Part shown: positions 1 to 6,365 of the stretch, in pieces
Position numbering within the stretch: position 1 is the first letter of the stretch
Layout of the letters: each line of letters begins with the position of its first letter
From: Acetobacteraceae bacterium
Lineage (GTDB): Bacteria > Pseudomonadota > Alphaproteobacteria > Acetobacterales > Acetobacteraceae
NCBI GenBank assembly: GCA_025356735.1
Contig: JANXRT010000168.1
Coordinates: 1 to 9,545 of the forward strand
Direction: 5' to 3'
Length of the DNA stretch: 9,545 nt
Position numbers and translations under genes: made by a program
Notes under the pieces: model-generated
Database searches by the model: none
What the model was told of the DNA's origin: nothing
Seen by the model: only the letters and a program-made list of their open reading frames with translations

Positions 1-219
1 CACGCCCGCCGCCGCCAGCGCCCGCAGCAGCCGATGCAGCGCGTTCGGGTGGGTCGATGTCAGCTTGGCAAGCTCGGCGCTGGCCAACGCGCCGCCGGCC
101 AGATAATCGGCAAGCTTTAGCTCCGCTGCCGCATACAGGGCGCGGGAACTTCGCATCGCCATGGCCATCTGGCGCAGCAGCACGCCGGGATCGGGAGCAA
201 CTGGAATTGGATTGCCCAT
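1..219 (-). CDS. Methyltransferase, N-terminal part only (runs off the left end)
   Basis: The minus strand encodes 73 complete codons from an ATG at 219-217 to the window edge with no stop. The N-terminus is helical and alanine/leucine-rich: a 'LYAAAELKLADYL' stretch (residues 28-40), then an 'ELAKLTSTHPNALHRLLRALAAAGV' pattern (49-73, quoted loosely). This is the layout of the N-terminal dimerisation/winged-helix domain of SAM-dependent O-methyltransferases of the Methyltransf_2 type (CrtF/hydroxyneurosporene and plant O-methyltransferase relatives), in which a helix-turn-helix-like segment ends in 'RLLRALA..GV'. The SAM-binding Rossmann domain would lie outside the window, so substrate and activity cannot be judged. 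A DNA-binding regulator with a winged helix is the main alternative, but the long helical lead-in favours the methyltransferase. No strong Shine-Dalgarno is seen before the ATG. The gene is divergent from pdxJ. Confidence 0.7.
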   Translation of the reverse strand, partial: MGNPIPVAPDPGVLLRQMAMAMRSSRALYAAAELKLADYLAGGALASAELAKLTSTHPNALHRLLRALAAAGV

Positions 220-279
220 GGCAACGACCCTAGCATCGCGAACCCAGAACGGCGAGTCCGATCGCGCGCTACGCGGCCT

Positions 280-308
280 TGCAGCCGCAACAGCCGCGGC
301 GGTAGCCT
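280..308 (+). promoter_or_regulatory. Weak candidate promoter for pdxJ
   Basis: In the 132-bp gap between the divergent methyltransferase and pdxJ, TTGCAG (280-285) is followed after 17 bases by TAGCCT (303-308). Each hexamer matches the sigma-70-type consensus only partly. It would start transcription near 315, just before the GAGGGG ribosome-binding-like motif at 316-321. The spacing is right but the sequence match is poor, so this is only a candidate. Confidence 0.2.
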
Positions 309-325
309 GACCGGCGAGGGGTGCC

Positions 326-367
326 ATGACCGAAACCGACCCAGGCCGCCGATGCCGATGCGTCTAG
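326..367 (+). CDS. Possible 13-codon upstream ORF overlapping the pdxJ start
   Basis: ATG at 326 opens a 13-codon frame (MTETDPGRRCRCV) that ends at TAG 365-367, inside pdxJ and in a different frame. It is preceded by GAGGGG at 316-321 with 4 bases of spacing, the best Shine-Dalgarno match in the intergenic region. The two possible pdxJ ATGs (352, 358) have only a weak AGG (343-345) in front. A ribosome loading at 326 would terminate just past the pdxJ start and could re-initiate there. The peptide has no recognisable similarity. It may be a leader for translational coupling or may be chance. Confidence 0.3.
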   Translation: MTETDPGRRCRCV

Positions 368-1065
368 GCGTCAACATTGATCACGTCGCGACGTTGCGGA
401 ATGCCCGTGGCGGGACGCACCCGGATCCTTTGGAGGCCGCCCGGACGGCGTTGCGCGCCGGTGCGGACGGCATCACGCTGCATCTGCGCGAGGATCGCCG
501 CCACATCCGCGACGACGACCTGGCCCGGTTCATGGCGGCGCTGACGGCGCCGATCAATCTGGAGTTGGCCGCGACCGAGGAGATGGTGCGCATCGCCATT
601 GCCGCGCGCCCTCACGCCGTCTGCATCGTGCCGGAGAAACGCGCCGAGGTGACGACCGAGGGCGGCCTGGATGTCGCGGGGCAGGCCGAGGCGCTGCGCC
701 CGATGGTGGCTTCCCTCTCCGCTGCCGGCATTCGTGTTTCGATGTTCATCGATCCCGATCCAGTCCAGCTTCGCGCCAGCGCGGAAATTGGCGCCGCGGT
801 CGTCGAACTGCATACCGGCGCCTATGCCGAGGGTCGTGCGGGCGAACTCGGCCGGCTGCGCGCGGCGGCGACGCTGACCGCGACGCTAGGGCTGGAGTGC
901 CACGCCGGGCATGGGCTGACGTTCCGCAATGTCGGTCCCGTCGCCGCCTTGCCCGAGATCATGGAACTGAATATCGGCCATTTCCTGATCGGCGAGGCTG
1001 TCTTCGAGGGCCTTGCGGCCGTCGTTACGCGGATGAAGCAGATCATAGGGGCGGCGCGTGCCTGA
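352..1065 (+). CDS. pdxJ: Pyridoxine 5'-phosphate synthase PdxJ
   Basis: PdxJ is the cytosolic TIM-barrel enzyme that closes the pyridine ring in the DXP-dependent vitamin B6 pathway, condensing 3-amino-2-oxopropyl phosphate (from PdxA) with deoxyxylulose 5-phosphate to give pyridoxine 5'-phosphate. The 237-residue product is close to the usual length of about 240. Family signatures are all present: the N-terminal 'GVNIDH' strand (N8, D10, H11), 'RNARG' (R19), 'HLREDRRHI' (H44, R46, H51), 'NLE' (E71), 'VELHTGAYA' with the catalytic-type Glu E152, 'HAGHGL' (H187) and the phosphate-site 'NIGHFLIGEA' (207-216). ATG 352 is used; ATG 358 is equally possible, and no ATG or GTG start lies further upstream in frame. 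The SDR gene begins within its last codons, which suggests a two-gene operon. All catalytic positions are intact, so it should be functional. Confidence 0.97.
   Translation: MPMRLGVNIDHVATLRNARGGTHPDPLEAARTALRAGADGITLHLREDRRHIRDDDLARFMAALTAPINLELAATEEMVRIAIAARPHAVCIVPEKRAEVTTEGGLDVAGQAEALRPMVASLSAAGIRVSMFIDPDPVQLRASAEIGAAVVELHTGAYAEGRAGELGRLRAAATLTATLGLECHAGHGLTFRNVGPVAALPEIMELNIGHFLIGEAVFEGLAAVVTRMKQIIGAARA
1047..1051 (+). promoter_or_regulatory. Ribosome binding site fixing the GTG start of the SDR gene
   Basis: AGGGG lies inside the 3' end of pdxJ, 6 bases before GTG 1058. It supports GTG 1058 as the SDR start and implies that ribosomes finishing pdxJ keep this site open (translational coupling). 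Confidence 0.6.
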
Positions 1066-1801
1066 CGCTCAACGGGTCGCGCTGGTCACCGGCTCGACAT
1101 CCGGCATCGGCAAGGCGATCGCCCACCGGCTCTCCGCCGACGGGTTTTTCGTGGTCGTCCATTCCCGGTCTTCGGTCGCCGCCGGCGAGGCCCTGGCGGG
1201 CGAGCTGGGACACGCCGGCTACATCCAGGCCGACCTCGCCGATCCGGCACAGGCAACCCGGCTGGTGCGCGAAACCGTCGGGCGTCATGGCCGACTCGAC
1301 GTGCTGGTCAACAACGCCGGCATCTCCGGAATTGTACCTCACGCCGATCTGCGTGCCGCGACACCGGAGATGTGGCGACGTATCTTCGACACCAATGTCA
1401 TTGGCCCCTGGATGCTGATCACCGAGGCCGAAGCCCATTTGCGCGCCGCTTCCAGCGGAACCAGGCCATCGGCGATCGTCAGCATCACATCCCACGCCGG
1501 CGTGCGCCCGAAGGGCGCCTCCATTCCCTACGCCTCCAGCAAGGCGGCGCTCAACCACATGACCCGGTTGCTCGCGGTGTCGCTGGCGCCGGACATCCGT
1601 GTCAACGCCGTCGCACCCGGTCTGGTCGATACGCCGATGACCGCAGCCTGGACCGAACTCCAGGACATCTGGAAAACCCGCGCGCCGATGCGCCGCGCCG
1701 CGCAACCCGCCGATATCGCGGCAATCGTCTCGATGCTGATCGCCTCCGACTATTTGACCGGCGAGGTCATCCTGGCCGATGGCGGCTTCAATCTGACCTA
1801 A
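1058..1801 (+). CDS. Short-chain dehydrogenase/reductase (SDR), substrate unknown
   Basis: This is a classical SDR of 247 residues, a single Rossmann domain of normal length. Visible motifs are the nucleotide-binding TGSTSGIG (11-18), D59-L60 at the adenine pocket, NNAG (85-88), and the full catalytic set N113, S145, Y158 and K162 in YASSK (158-162). 'VAPGLVDTPMT' follows, and the C-terminus has the usual 'LTGEVILADGGF'. R37 at the end of the second strand suggests NADP(H) over NAD(H), an inference. It resembles FabG-like 3-oxoacyl-ACP reductases, but that label is applied to many SDRs and the substrate cannot be read from sequence. The GTG start overlaps pdxJ by 8 nt (1058-1065), suggesting coupled translation. 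A role in B6 metabolism is possible, since some pyridoxal dehydrogenases are SDRs, but unproven. Its TAA stop interlocks with the xerC stop. Confidence 0.93.
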   Translation: MPDAQRVALVTGSTSGIGKAIAHRLSADGFFVVVHSRSSVAAGEALAGELGHAGYIQADLADPAQATRLVRETVGRHGRLDVLVNNAGISGIVPHADLRAATPEMWRRIFDTNVIGPWMLITEAEAHLRAASSGTRPSAIVSITSHAGVRPKGASIPYASSKAALNHMTRLLAVSLAPDIRVNAVAPGLVDTPMTAAWTELQDIWKTRAPMRRAAQPADIAAIVSMLIASDYLTGEVILADGGFNLT

Positions 1802-2718
1802 TCCGCCGCGTTGCCGCGCGGATGCGAATTCCGCCACACCTCCATCAGCCGCGTCGGATCGACGGCGGTGTAGCGCTGCGTGGTCGACAGGCTGGCATGG
1901 CCGAGCAAATCCTGGATTGAGCGCAGATCGCCGCCCGCCGCCAGCAGATGGGTCGCGAACGAATGGCGCAATGCGTGCGGCGTGGCATGTTCCGGCAGGC
2001 CGTTCAGCCGGCGGAAATTTCGAAGTGTCCGCTGCGCCACGGCCGCATCCAGCCGTTTGCCGCGCATGCCCAAAAACAGCGGGGTTTCAGGCCGGCGATC
2101 CGGATGGTGGCGCAGCCAGGCGGCGATCACGTCGAAGACCACCGGCAGCACCGGAACGATGCGCTCCTTCGAGCCCTTGCCGGTTACCCGCAGCACGGCG
2201 TCGCCGGATTTCGGCACGTCGGAAATATTGATCGCCAGCGCCTCGGCAATGCGCAGGCCACAGCCGTACAGCAGCGTGAACAGTGCGATGTCGCGGCACT
2301 GGGTGGCCGCGACGTCTGACATCTCGCCGATATCCTCGGCAACGCTTCGCGCCTGTTTGAGCGTCAGCGCGCGAGGGATGGGTGCGCGCGCCCGTGGCGT
2401 CGCGAGCAGCTTTATGGATGCGTTCGCCATGCCGTGCCGCCGTTCCAGGTAGCGGAAATAGCCGCGCACCGCGGATAGATGGCGCGCCCTTGTGGCATTC
2501 ACCGCACCATCGGCGGCCATGCTGGCGAGCCAGGCTCGGAAATCCGGCTGCCGCAGACCGGCCAGTGCTGCAAGATCAGGCTCCTGCCCGAGATGACCGG
2601 TCAGGAAACCGAGGAACCCCGCAAGGTCGGTGCCGTAGGCCTCCACCGTCAGAGCAGCGGCGCGACGTTCCAGCGACATCCAGCCGAGGAAAAGCTTGCG
2701 AAGTTCCTCTCCGGTCAC
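1798..2718 (-). CDS. xerC: Tyrosine recombinase XerC
   Basis: XerC acts with XerD at the dif site near the replication terminus to resolve chromosome dimers before division. From GTG 2718 the product is 306 residues, the normal Xer length. An N-terminal SAM-like core-binding domain (about 1-105, with 'LTVEAYGTDLAGFLGFL' and 'RARHLSAVRGYFRYL') precedes the catalytic domain with all six active-site residues: R156 in GCGLRIAEAL, K181 in TGKGSKER, H248 and R251 in HALRHSFATHLL, H274 in LLGHASLSTTQRY, and nucleophile Y283. The frame stays open 81 codons upstream, but that stretch lies over DUF484 in another frame and looks like arginine/alanine-rich shadow, so GTG 2718 is preferred. It lies one base after the DUF484 stop (TGA, C, GTG). 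The same DUF484-xerC order in Escherichia coli supports XerC over XerD. The TAG stop overlaps the convergent SDR stop. Confidence 0.95.
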   Translation of the reverse strand: MTGEELRKLFLGWMSLERRAAALTVEAYGTDLAGFLGFLTGHLGQEPDLAALAGLRQPDFRAWLASMAADGAVNATRARHLSAVRGYFRYLERRHGMANASIKLLATPRARAPIPRALTLKQARSVAEDIGEMSDVAATQCRDIALFTLLYGCGLRIAEALAINISDVPKSGDAVLRVTGKGSKERIVPVLPVVFDVIAAWLRHHPDRRPETPLFLGMRGKRLDAAVAQRTLRNFRRLNGLPEHATPHALRHSFATHLLAAGGDLRSIQDLLGHASLSTTQRYTAVDPTRLMEVWRNSHPRGNAAD

Positions 2719-2719
2719 G

Positions 2720-3412
2720 TCACCGGCCGAGCGCAGCCGCGATGGCGCGGCCAAGGAACGCCAACGCGCCGCTGCCCTGCGACGGATCCAGCGCGCGGGT
2801 ATCGCGCGTCGCCAGCGCCAGCAGGGCGGGCGGCCCGGCACCGGGAATGCGCACCAGGGCATCGAAGCTCGCAAGGCCTGCAGCCTCGCCATGCAGCATC
2901 CGCGTTTCGGCCGGACCGGTGCGGAACGCGACATCGCGGCCATCGAGCAACATGTTGACAACTCCCAGCGGCAATTCCCGGGCGCCCGGCATCAACGTGC
3001 CCGGTGGCAGCGGCTCGGCGCACAATGCGGCAGAGTCGATGCGCAGGATGCCGCCCAGTTCGGCATTGACGCACTCGGCGGGATCACCCGACCGGATCAA
3101 CGCCAGCACCGCATCGTGCACCCGCGCCGCCAGCCCGGCCGCCGCCCGGCCGGCGGCGAGCACGTCGTCGGCACGCTCCGCCATCAGCGCCGCATCCTGA
3201 CGCGCAAGCGTCAGCATCATCGCCATGTGATCGGTCAGCGCCTCGCCATGCACCCGTTTGGGCGGCGCCAGTACGCGATACAGGTCCGGCTGCTCGGCGA
3301 GCCACGCGGGATGGGCGCGCAGGAACGCGCTTACCGCCGACGGGTCGATCTCCGGCGGGGCGGGAACCTTGGCCGGGACCTTAGCCAAATGGCGCGGCCA
3401 GGTGGAAAGCAC
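2720..3412 (-). CDS. DUF484 family protein, GAF-like, upstream of xerC
   Basis: The 230-residue product has the hallmark DUF484 opening 'FLRAHPAWLAEQPDLYRVL' (about residues 30-48), a long alanine-rich helix (about 60-110, possibly coiled coil), then a GAF-like alpha/beta region ('AGLASFDALVRIP.....ALLALATRDTRAL') and a C-terminal 'FLGRAIAAAL'. The molecular function of the family is unknown. What is known is its frequent position directly before xerC, as here and in E. coli (yigA). The start is uncertain. GTG 3412 follows an in-frame TAG and has no visible Shine-Dalgarno; TTG 3388 (residue 9) is an alternative that would place the TATATA at 3414-3419 at a sensible -10 distance. An imperfect tandem repeat (3362-3386) encodes AKVP twice near the N-terminus. 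The gene is divergent from priA. Confidence 0.85.
   Translation of the reverse strand: MLSTWPRHLAKVPAKVPAPPEIDPSAVSAFLRAHPAWLAEQPDLYRVLAPPKRVHGEALTDHMAMMLTLARQDAALMAERADDVLAAGRAAAGLAARVHDAVLALIRSGDPAECVNAELGGILRIDSAALCAEPLPPGTLMPGARELPLGVVNMLLDGRDVAFRTGPAETRMLHGEAAGLASFDALVRIPGAGPPALLALATRDTRALDPSQGSGALAFLGRAIAAALGR
3362..3386. repeat. Imperfect tandem 12-13-bp repeat in the DUF484 N-terminus
   Basis: GGGAACCTTGGCC (3362-3374) is followed directly by GGGACCTTAGCC (3375-3386), one base shorter with one further change. On the minus strand the two copies encode AKVP-AKVP just after the start of DUF484, ahead of the conserved domain. It looks like a local duplication in a non-conserved linker. 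Confidence 0.5.
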
Positions 3413-3414
3413 CT

Positions 3415-3525
3415 ATATACAGGGACATGGACGAAATCCGGGTTGGGCTACGCCGAACGGCGGCAGCACAGGTTGCAGACAAGCCGGCGAGCGTCGGAAC
3501 AGGAACACGGAGCCAGATATACAGG
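3415..3525. repeat. Two 9-bp direct repeats ATATACAGG flanking the priA leader
   Basis: ATATACAGG occurs at 3415-3423 and again at 3517-3525, exactly 102 bases apart. The first is followed by gacATG (3427), the second directly by ATG (3526), and both ATGs are in the priA frame. The AT-rich cores are conspicuous in this G+C-rich sequence. TATATA at 3414-3419 could be a -10 element on either strand, but no good -35 hexamer is seen at the right distance on either side, so I do not call a promoter. Confidence 0.45.
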
Positions 3526-5721
3526 ATGTTGGGTGACGACAGGAAGCGACGGTTCAGATTACCTGTCCTGCTGCCCTATCCATTCGCCGGGCCGTTTGAT
3601 TACCTGCTGCCGGCGGACGCCGATTCTTGCGACCTCGGCCCTGGCGATGTCGTTCTGGTGCCGCTCAACGGCCGCCCGGAAATTGGCGTCGTGTGGGATG
3701 GCGAACCTGATTCCGGGCTTGCCACCAGCCGGCTGAAGCCGATTTCGGGGCGGATCGACACGATGCCCGTCGCTGCCCCGATGCGCCGGCTGATCGATTG
3801 GATCGCCGCCTACACCCTGGCCCCGCCGGGGATCGTGCTCGCCATGGCGCTGCGGGTGACGCGCCCAGACGCGATGCCGCGAATGGGCTGGCTGCCAGCC
3901 GACACTCTGCCTGCCGTTCGGATTACCCCCGGCCGCGCTCGGGTTCTGGCAACCCTCGCCAACCACCGCCGCCCGATATCCGGTGCCCAGCTGGCAAGGC
4001 TCGCCGGCGTTACCGCAGGCATGGTGCGCGGAATGGCCGACGCCGGTTTTCTGATCCCCGTCCGGCTGCCCTTTGCAACGCCGTTCCGCGCCCCCGATCC
4101 CGACCATCCTGGCCCGCAACTGTCAGCCGACCAAGCCGCCGCCGCTGCCAGCCTGTGCCAGGCGGTCGCGGAAAAGAAGTTCTCGGTGACCCTGCTCGAC
4201 GGCGTCACCGGGTCGGGCAAGACCGAGGTCTATCTTGAGGCCATCGCCGAATGCCTGCGCGCCGGCCGCCAAGCCCTGGTGCTGCTGCCGGAAATCGCGC
4301 TGTCGTCGCAATGGCTGGACCGGTTCGAGGCACGGTTCGGGGTCGCCCCCGGCGTCTGGCACTCCGACCTGTCTTCACGCCTGCGCAAGATCACCTGGCA
4401 GGCCGTCGCCGAGGGCACCGCGCACGTGGTGGTCGGCGCCCGGTCGGCACTTTTTCTACCGTTTCCTGACCTCGGACTGATCGTCATCGACGAGGAGCAC
4501 GAGACCGCGTTCAAGCAGGAGGAAGGCGTGGTCTACAACGCCCGCGACATGGCGGTGGTGCGCGCCCGGCTGGAGAGCGCCCCCGCCGTGCTGGTCTCGG
4601 CGACGCCGAGCCTGGAGACTGTCGCCAACGTCGAGGCGGGGCGCTATGCCCGGCTGCTGCTGCCGTCGCGCCATGCCGGTGCCAGCCTGCCGACCGTCTC
4701 CGCCATCGACCTGCGCCAGCATCCCCCCGCGCGTGGAAAATTCCTGTCGCCGCCGCTGATCGCCGCCATTCACGACACGCTGGAGCGCGGCGAGCAGGCG
4801 ATGCTATTTCTCAACCGTCGCGGCTACGCTCCCCTCACGCTGTGCCGCGGCTGCGGCCACCGCATGGAATGCCCGAACTGCACCGCTTGGCTGGTCGAGC
4901 ATCGCGCCCGCCGCATCCTGCAATGCCACCATTGCGGCCACACCCTGCCGATCCCCGAAACCTGCCCAAGCTGCGGCGCCGCCCACAGCCTGACCCCGGT
5001 CGGCCCCGGCGTCGAGCGCATCACCGAAGAGGCGGCCTTGCTGTTTCCCACCGCCCGCCGCCTGGTGATGGCCAGCGACACCGTGCCCGGACCGCACGCC
5101 GCCGCCGCTGCCGCCAAGTCGATCGCGGACCGGGAGATCGACATCATCATCGGCACCCAGATCGTCGCCAAGGGATGGCACTTCCCGCATCTGACCCTGG
5201 TCGGCGTGGTCGATGCCGATCTCGGCCTCGGCGGCGGCGACCTGCGCGCCGCCGAGCGCACCGTGCAGCTGCTGCACCAGGTCGCCGGTCGCGCCGGCCG
5301 TGCCGAGGCGCCCGGCCATGTGCTGCTGCAAACCTTCTCGCCCGAGCACCCGGTGATGCAGGCCCTGGTCGCCGGCGACCTCGACACCTTCATGGCGCGC
5401 GAGGCCGCCCTCCGCCGCCCTGGCCACTGGCCGCCGTTCGGCCGGCTGGCCGCGGTGATTGTCAGCGCCGAACGGCCGGAGCAGGCCGAAAAGCTCGCCC
5501 GAGAGCTTGGCCGCGCCGCTCCCGCTGGCGACGGCATGGAAGTTCTCGGCCCGGCACCGGCGCCGCTTGCCATCCTGCGCGGCCGGCACCGGCATCGGCT
5601 GCTGCTGAAAACCCGCCGCGATGTGGCGGTGCAGCCGATTCTCCGGGAGTGGATTTCGCGGGTGAAGGTGCCGCATGGCGCACGAGTCGATGTCGATGTG
5701 GACCCGGTTTCTTTTCTCTAG
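3526..5721 (+). CDS. priA: Primosomal protein N' (replication restart helicase PriA)
   Basis: PriA recognises abandoned replication forks and recombination intermediates, unwinds DNA 3'-5' and starts reassembly of the replisome. From ATG 3526 the product is 731 residues, matching E. coli PriA (732). It starts with the fork-binding domain ('LPYPFAGPFDYLLP', 16-29). Helicase motifs follow: Walker A GVTGSGKT (226-233), DEEH (322-325), SATPS (358-362), GTQIVAKG (543-550) and QVAGRAGR (585-592). Eight cysteines (440, 443, 449, 452, 467, 470, 480, 483) form the two zinc sites. ATG 3427 would add 33 residues unlike PriA and leave only 14 bp to the divergent DUF484 start, so 3526 is preferred, although its ribosome site is weak (GGAG at 3509-3512 is far, 13 bases). 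It ends 6 bp from the convergent toxin gene with no hairpin terminator visible. Confidence 0.96.
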   Translation: MLGDDRKRRFRLPVLLPYPFAGPFDYLLPADADSCDLGPGDVVLVPLNGRPEIGVVWDGEPDSGLATSRLKPISGRIDTMPVAAPMRRLIDWIAAYTLAPPGIVLAMALRVTRPDAMPRMGWLPADTLPAVRITPGRARVLATLANHRRPISGAQLARLAGVTAGMVRGMADAGFLIPVRLPFATPFRAPDPDHPGPQLSADQAAAAASLCQAVAEKKFSVTLLDGVTGSGKTEVYLEAIAECLRAGRQALVLLPEIALSSQWLDRFEARFGVAPGVWHSDLSSRLRKITWQAVAEGTAHVVVGARSALFLPFPDLGLIVIDEEHETAFKQEEGVVYNARDMAVVRARLESAPAVLVSATPSLETVANVEAGRYARLLLPSRHAGASLPTVSAIDLRQHPPARGKFLSPPLIAAIHDTLERGEQAMLFLNRRGYAPLTLCRGCGHRMECPNCTAWLVEHRARRILQCHHCGHTLPIPETCPSCGAAHSLTPVGPGVERITEEAALLFPTARRLVMASDTVPGPHAAAAAAKSIADREIDIIIGTQIVAKGWHFPHLTLVGVVDADLGLGGGDLRAAERTVQLLHQVAGRAGRAEAPGHVLLQTFSPEHPVMQALVAGDLDTFMAREAALRRPGHWPPFGRLAAVIVSAERPEQAEKLARELGRAAPAGDGMEVLGPAPAPLAILRGRHRHRLLLKTRRDVAVQPILREWISRVKVPHGARVDVDVDPVSFL

Positions 5722-5727
5722 CTGTGC

Positions 5728-6111
5728 TCAGCCCGCCCTAAGAACGGCAATGCCGGCATAGGCGTGAATGCGACTATCTGCGGTGACCAACGTCAGGCCA
5801 GCGCGCAGCGACTGAGCCACCAGCAGCCGATCGAAAGGATCGGTGTGGTTCCATTCGAGTCCGCCGGCCTCCTCGGCATCAATCGGCAAGATGGGCAAGG
5901 CGTAGAACCCGTTGACATGGATTACGGCGGAAGCTGAGCCTTGAAACGACAGCTTTCCCAGCCGCCGCTTGATCGCGATCTCCCAAATCGAAACGGCACT
6001 TACGAAGACCCGATTGGCCGGATCGGCAATAGCCACCGAAGCTCGGGAATTCAAGGCTGGATCACCGCGGTCCCACCAAAGGAACGCATGTGTGTCAAGC
6101 AACAGGTCCAA
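5728..6111 (-). CDS. VapC-type PIN-domain toxin (ribonuclease) of a type II TA module
   Basis: This is a compact 127-residue PIN-domain protein. VapC-type toxins are Mg-dependent endoribonucleases, often cutting initiator tRNA or rRNA loops, and are held inactive by the cognate antitoxin. The acidic catalytic quartet is complete: D6 in LLLDTHAFLWW, E44 in SIWEIAIK, D94 in HTDPFDRLLVAQ and D112 in TADSRI. The sequence is of the subtype usually paired with Phd/YefM antitoxins. The start codon is TTG (6111-6109), not ATG. GAAGG at 6126-6122 lies 10 bases upstream within the antitoxin end. The antitoxin stop is only 6 bases away and in the same frame (TGA, two codons, TTG). No part appears missing, so the toxin should be active. 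The RNA target cannot be read from sequence. Confidence 0.9.
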   Translation of the reverse strand: MDLLLDTHAFLWWDRGDPALNSRASVAIADPANRVFVSAVSIWEIAIKRRLGKLSFQGSASAVIHVNGFYALPILPIDAEEAGGLEWNHTDPFDRLLVAQSLRAGLTLVTADSRIHAYAGIAVLRAG

Positions 6112-6117
6112 TCGGAC

Positions 6118-6351
6118 TCAGCCTTCGAACAGCGCCTGGATTTCGGCATCCGGGGCATCGAAATCTGCGGGCAGCGGTCCAACTCCCATCGCGTGCGCAG
6201 GCACGCGCATCTGACCACGCTGGGCGATCGGTACAAGCTTGGCCAACGGCACCCCATTCTTGGAGATCACGAACTCCTCACCCATGGCAGCCTGGTCAAC
6301 GAGACTCGAAAGTCGGGTCTTAGCATCATAGAGGCTGACGAATTCCGTCAT
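6118..6351 (-). CDS. Phd/YefM-family antitoxin
   Basis: The 77-residue product matches the Phd/YefM antitoxin pattern. The N-terminal DNA-binding half reads 'SLYDAKTRLSSLVDQAAMGEEFVISKNGVPLAKLVPI' (6-42 region, quoted as a pattern). A short acidic, disordered-looking C-terminal tail follows ('PADFDAPDAEIQALFEG', 61-77), the part that normally wraps and blocks the PIN toxin. Antitoxins of this family also repress their own operon by binding palindromes over the promoter, and candidate sites are present just upstream. Start ATG 6351 has an AAGGA ribosome site (6365-6361) 9 bases ahead. It precedes the toxin by 6 bp, the usual antitoxin-first order. The module separates priA from the atp genes. 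Confidence 0.9.
   Translation of the reverse strand: MTEFVSLYDAKTRLSSLVDQAAMGEEFVISKNGVPLAKLVPIAQRGQMRVPAHAMGVGPLPADFDAPDAEIQALFEG
6122..6126 (-). promoter_or_regulatory. Ribosome binding site supporting the TTG start of the toxin
   Basis: On the minus strand GAAGG occupies 6126-6122, in the last codons of the antitoxin, 10 bases before TTG 6111. No ATG or GTG lies between the antitoxin stop and the conserved LLLDTHAF motif, so the TTG and this site are the only reasonable initiation pair. Confidence 0.5.
6336..6350. repeat. Inverted repeat TGACG-AATTC-CGTCA over the antitoxin start
   Basis: TGACG (6336-6340) and CGTCA (6346-6350) form a 5-bp inverted repeat around AATTC, overlapping the antitoxin start codon and its first codons. 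It shares the TGAC core with the upstream repeats, so it may be an additional operator half-pair, or a chance palindrome in coding sequence. Confidence 0.35.
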
Positions 6352-6360
6352 CGCAAATCA

Positions 6361-6365
6361 TCCTT
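6361..6365 (-). promoter_or_regulatory. Ribosome binding site of the antitoxin
   Basis: AAGGA on the minus strand (6365-6361) lies 9 bases before ATG 6351. It is a much better Shine-Dalgarno than that of the toxin, consistent with higher antitoxin synthesis. Confidence 0.6.

Noticed and set aside
1043..1837. 264-codon minus-strand frame antisense to the SDR
   Set aside because: It mirrors the SDR coding region. There are no domain features, and it would overlap the ends of both pdxJ and xerC.
2719..2961. 81-codon N-terminal extension of the xerC frame over DUF484
   Set aside because: It is arginine/alanine-rich, low in family similarity, and lies entirely over the well-supported DUF484 gene. 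XerC-like sequence begins only after GTG 2718 and the resulting 306 residues are the normal length.
3413..3525. A dif or Xer-type recombination site near the ATATAC repeats, given the nearby xerC
   Set aside because: The AT-rich cores are not flanked by the paired 11-bp arms of a dif site, and dif is normally near the terminus, not beside xerC.
4804..5676. Long minus-strand open frames antisense to priA (about 290 and 249 codons)
   Set aside because: High G+C sequence leaves antisense frames open. Their composition is unlike real proteins and the plus strand carries unmistakable helicase motifs.
5716..5734. Bidirectional terminator between priA and the toxin gene
   Set aside because: Only 6 bp separate the stops and no stem-loop with a T-run is visible.
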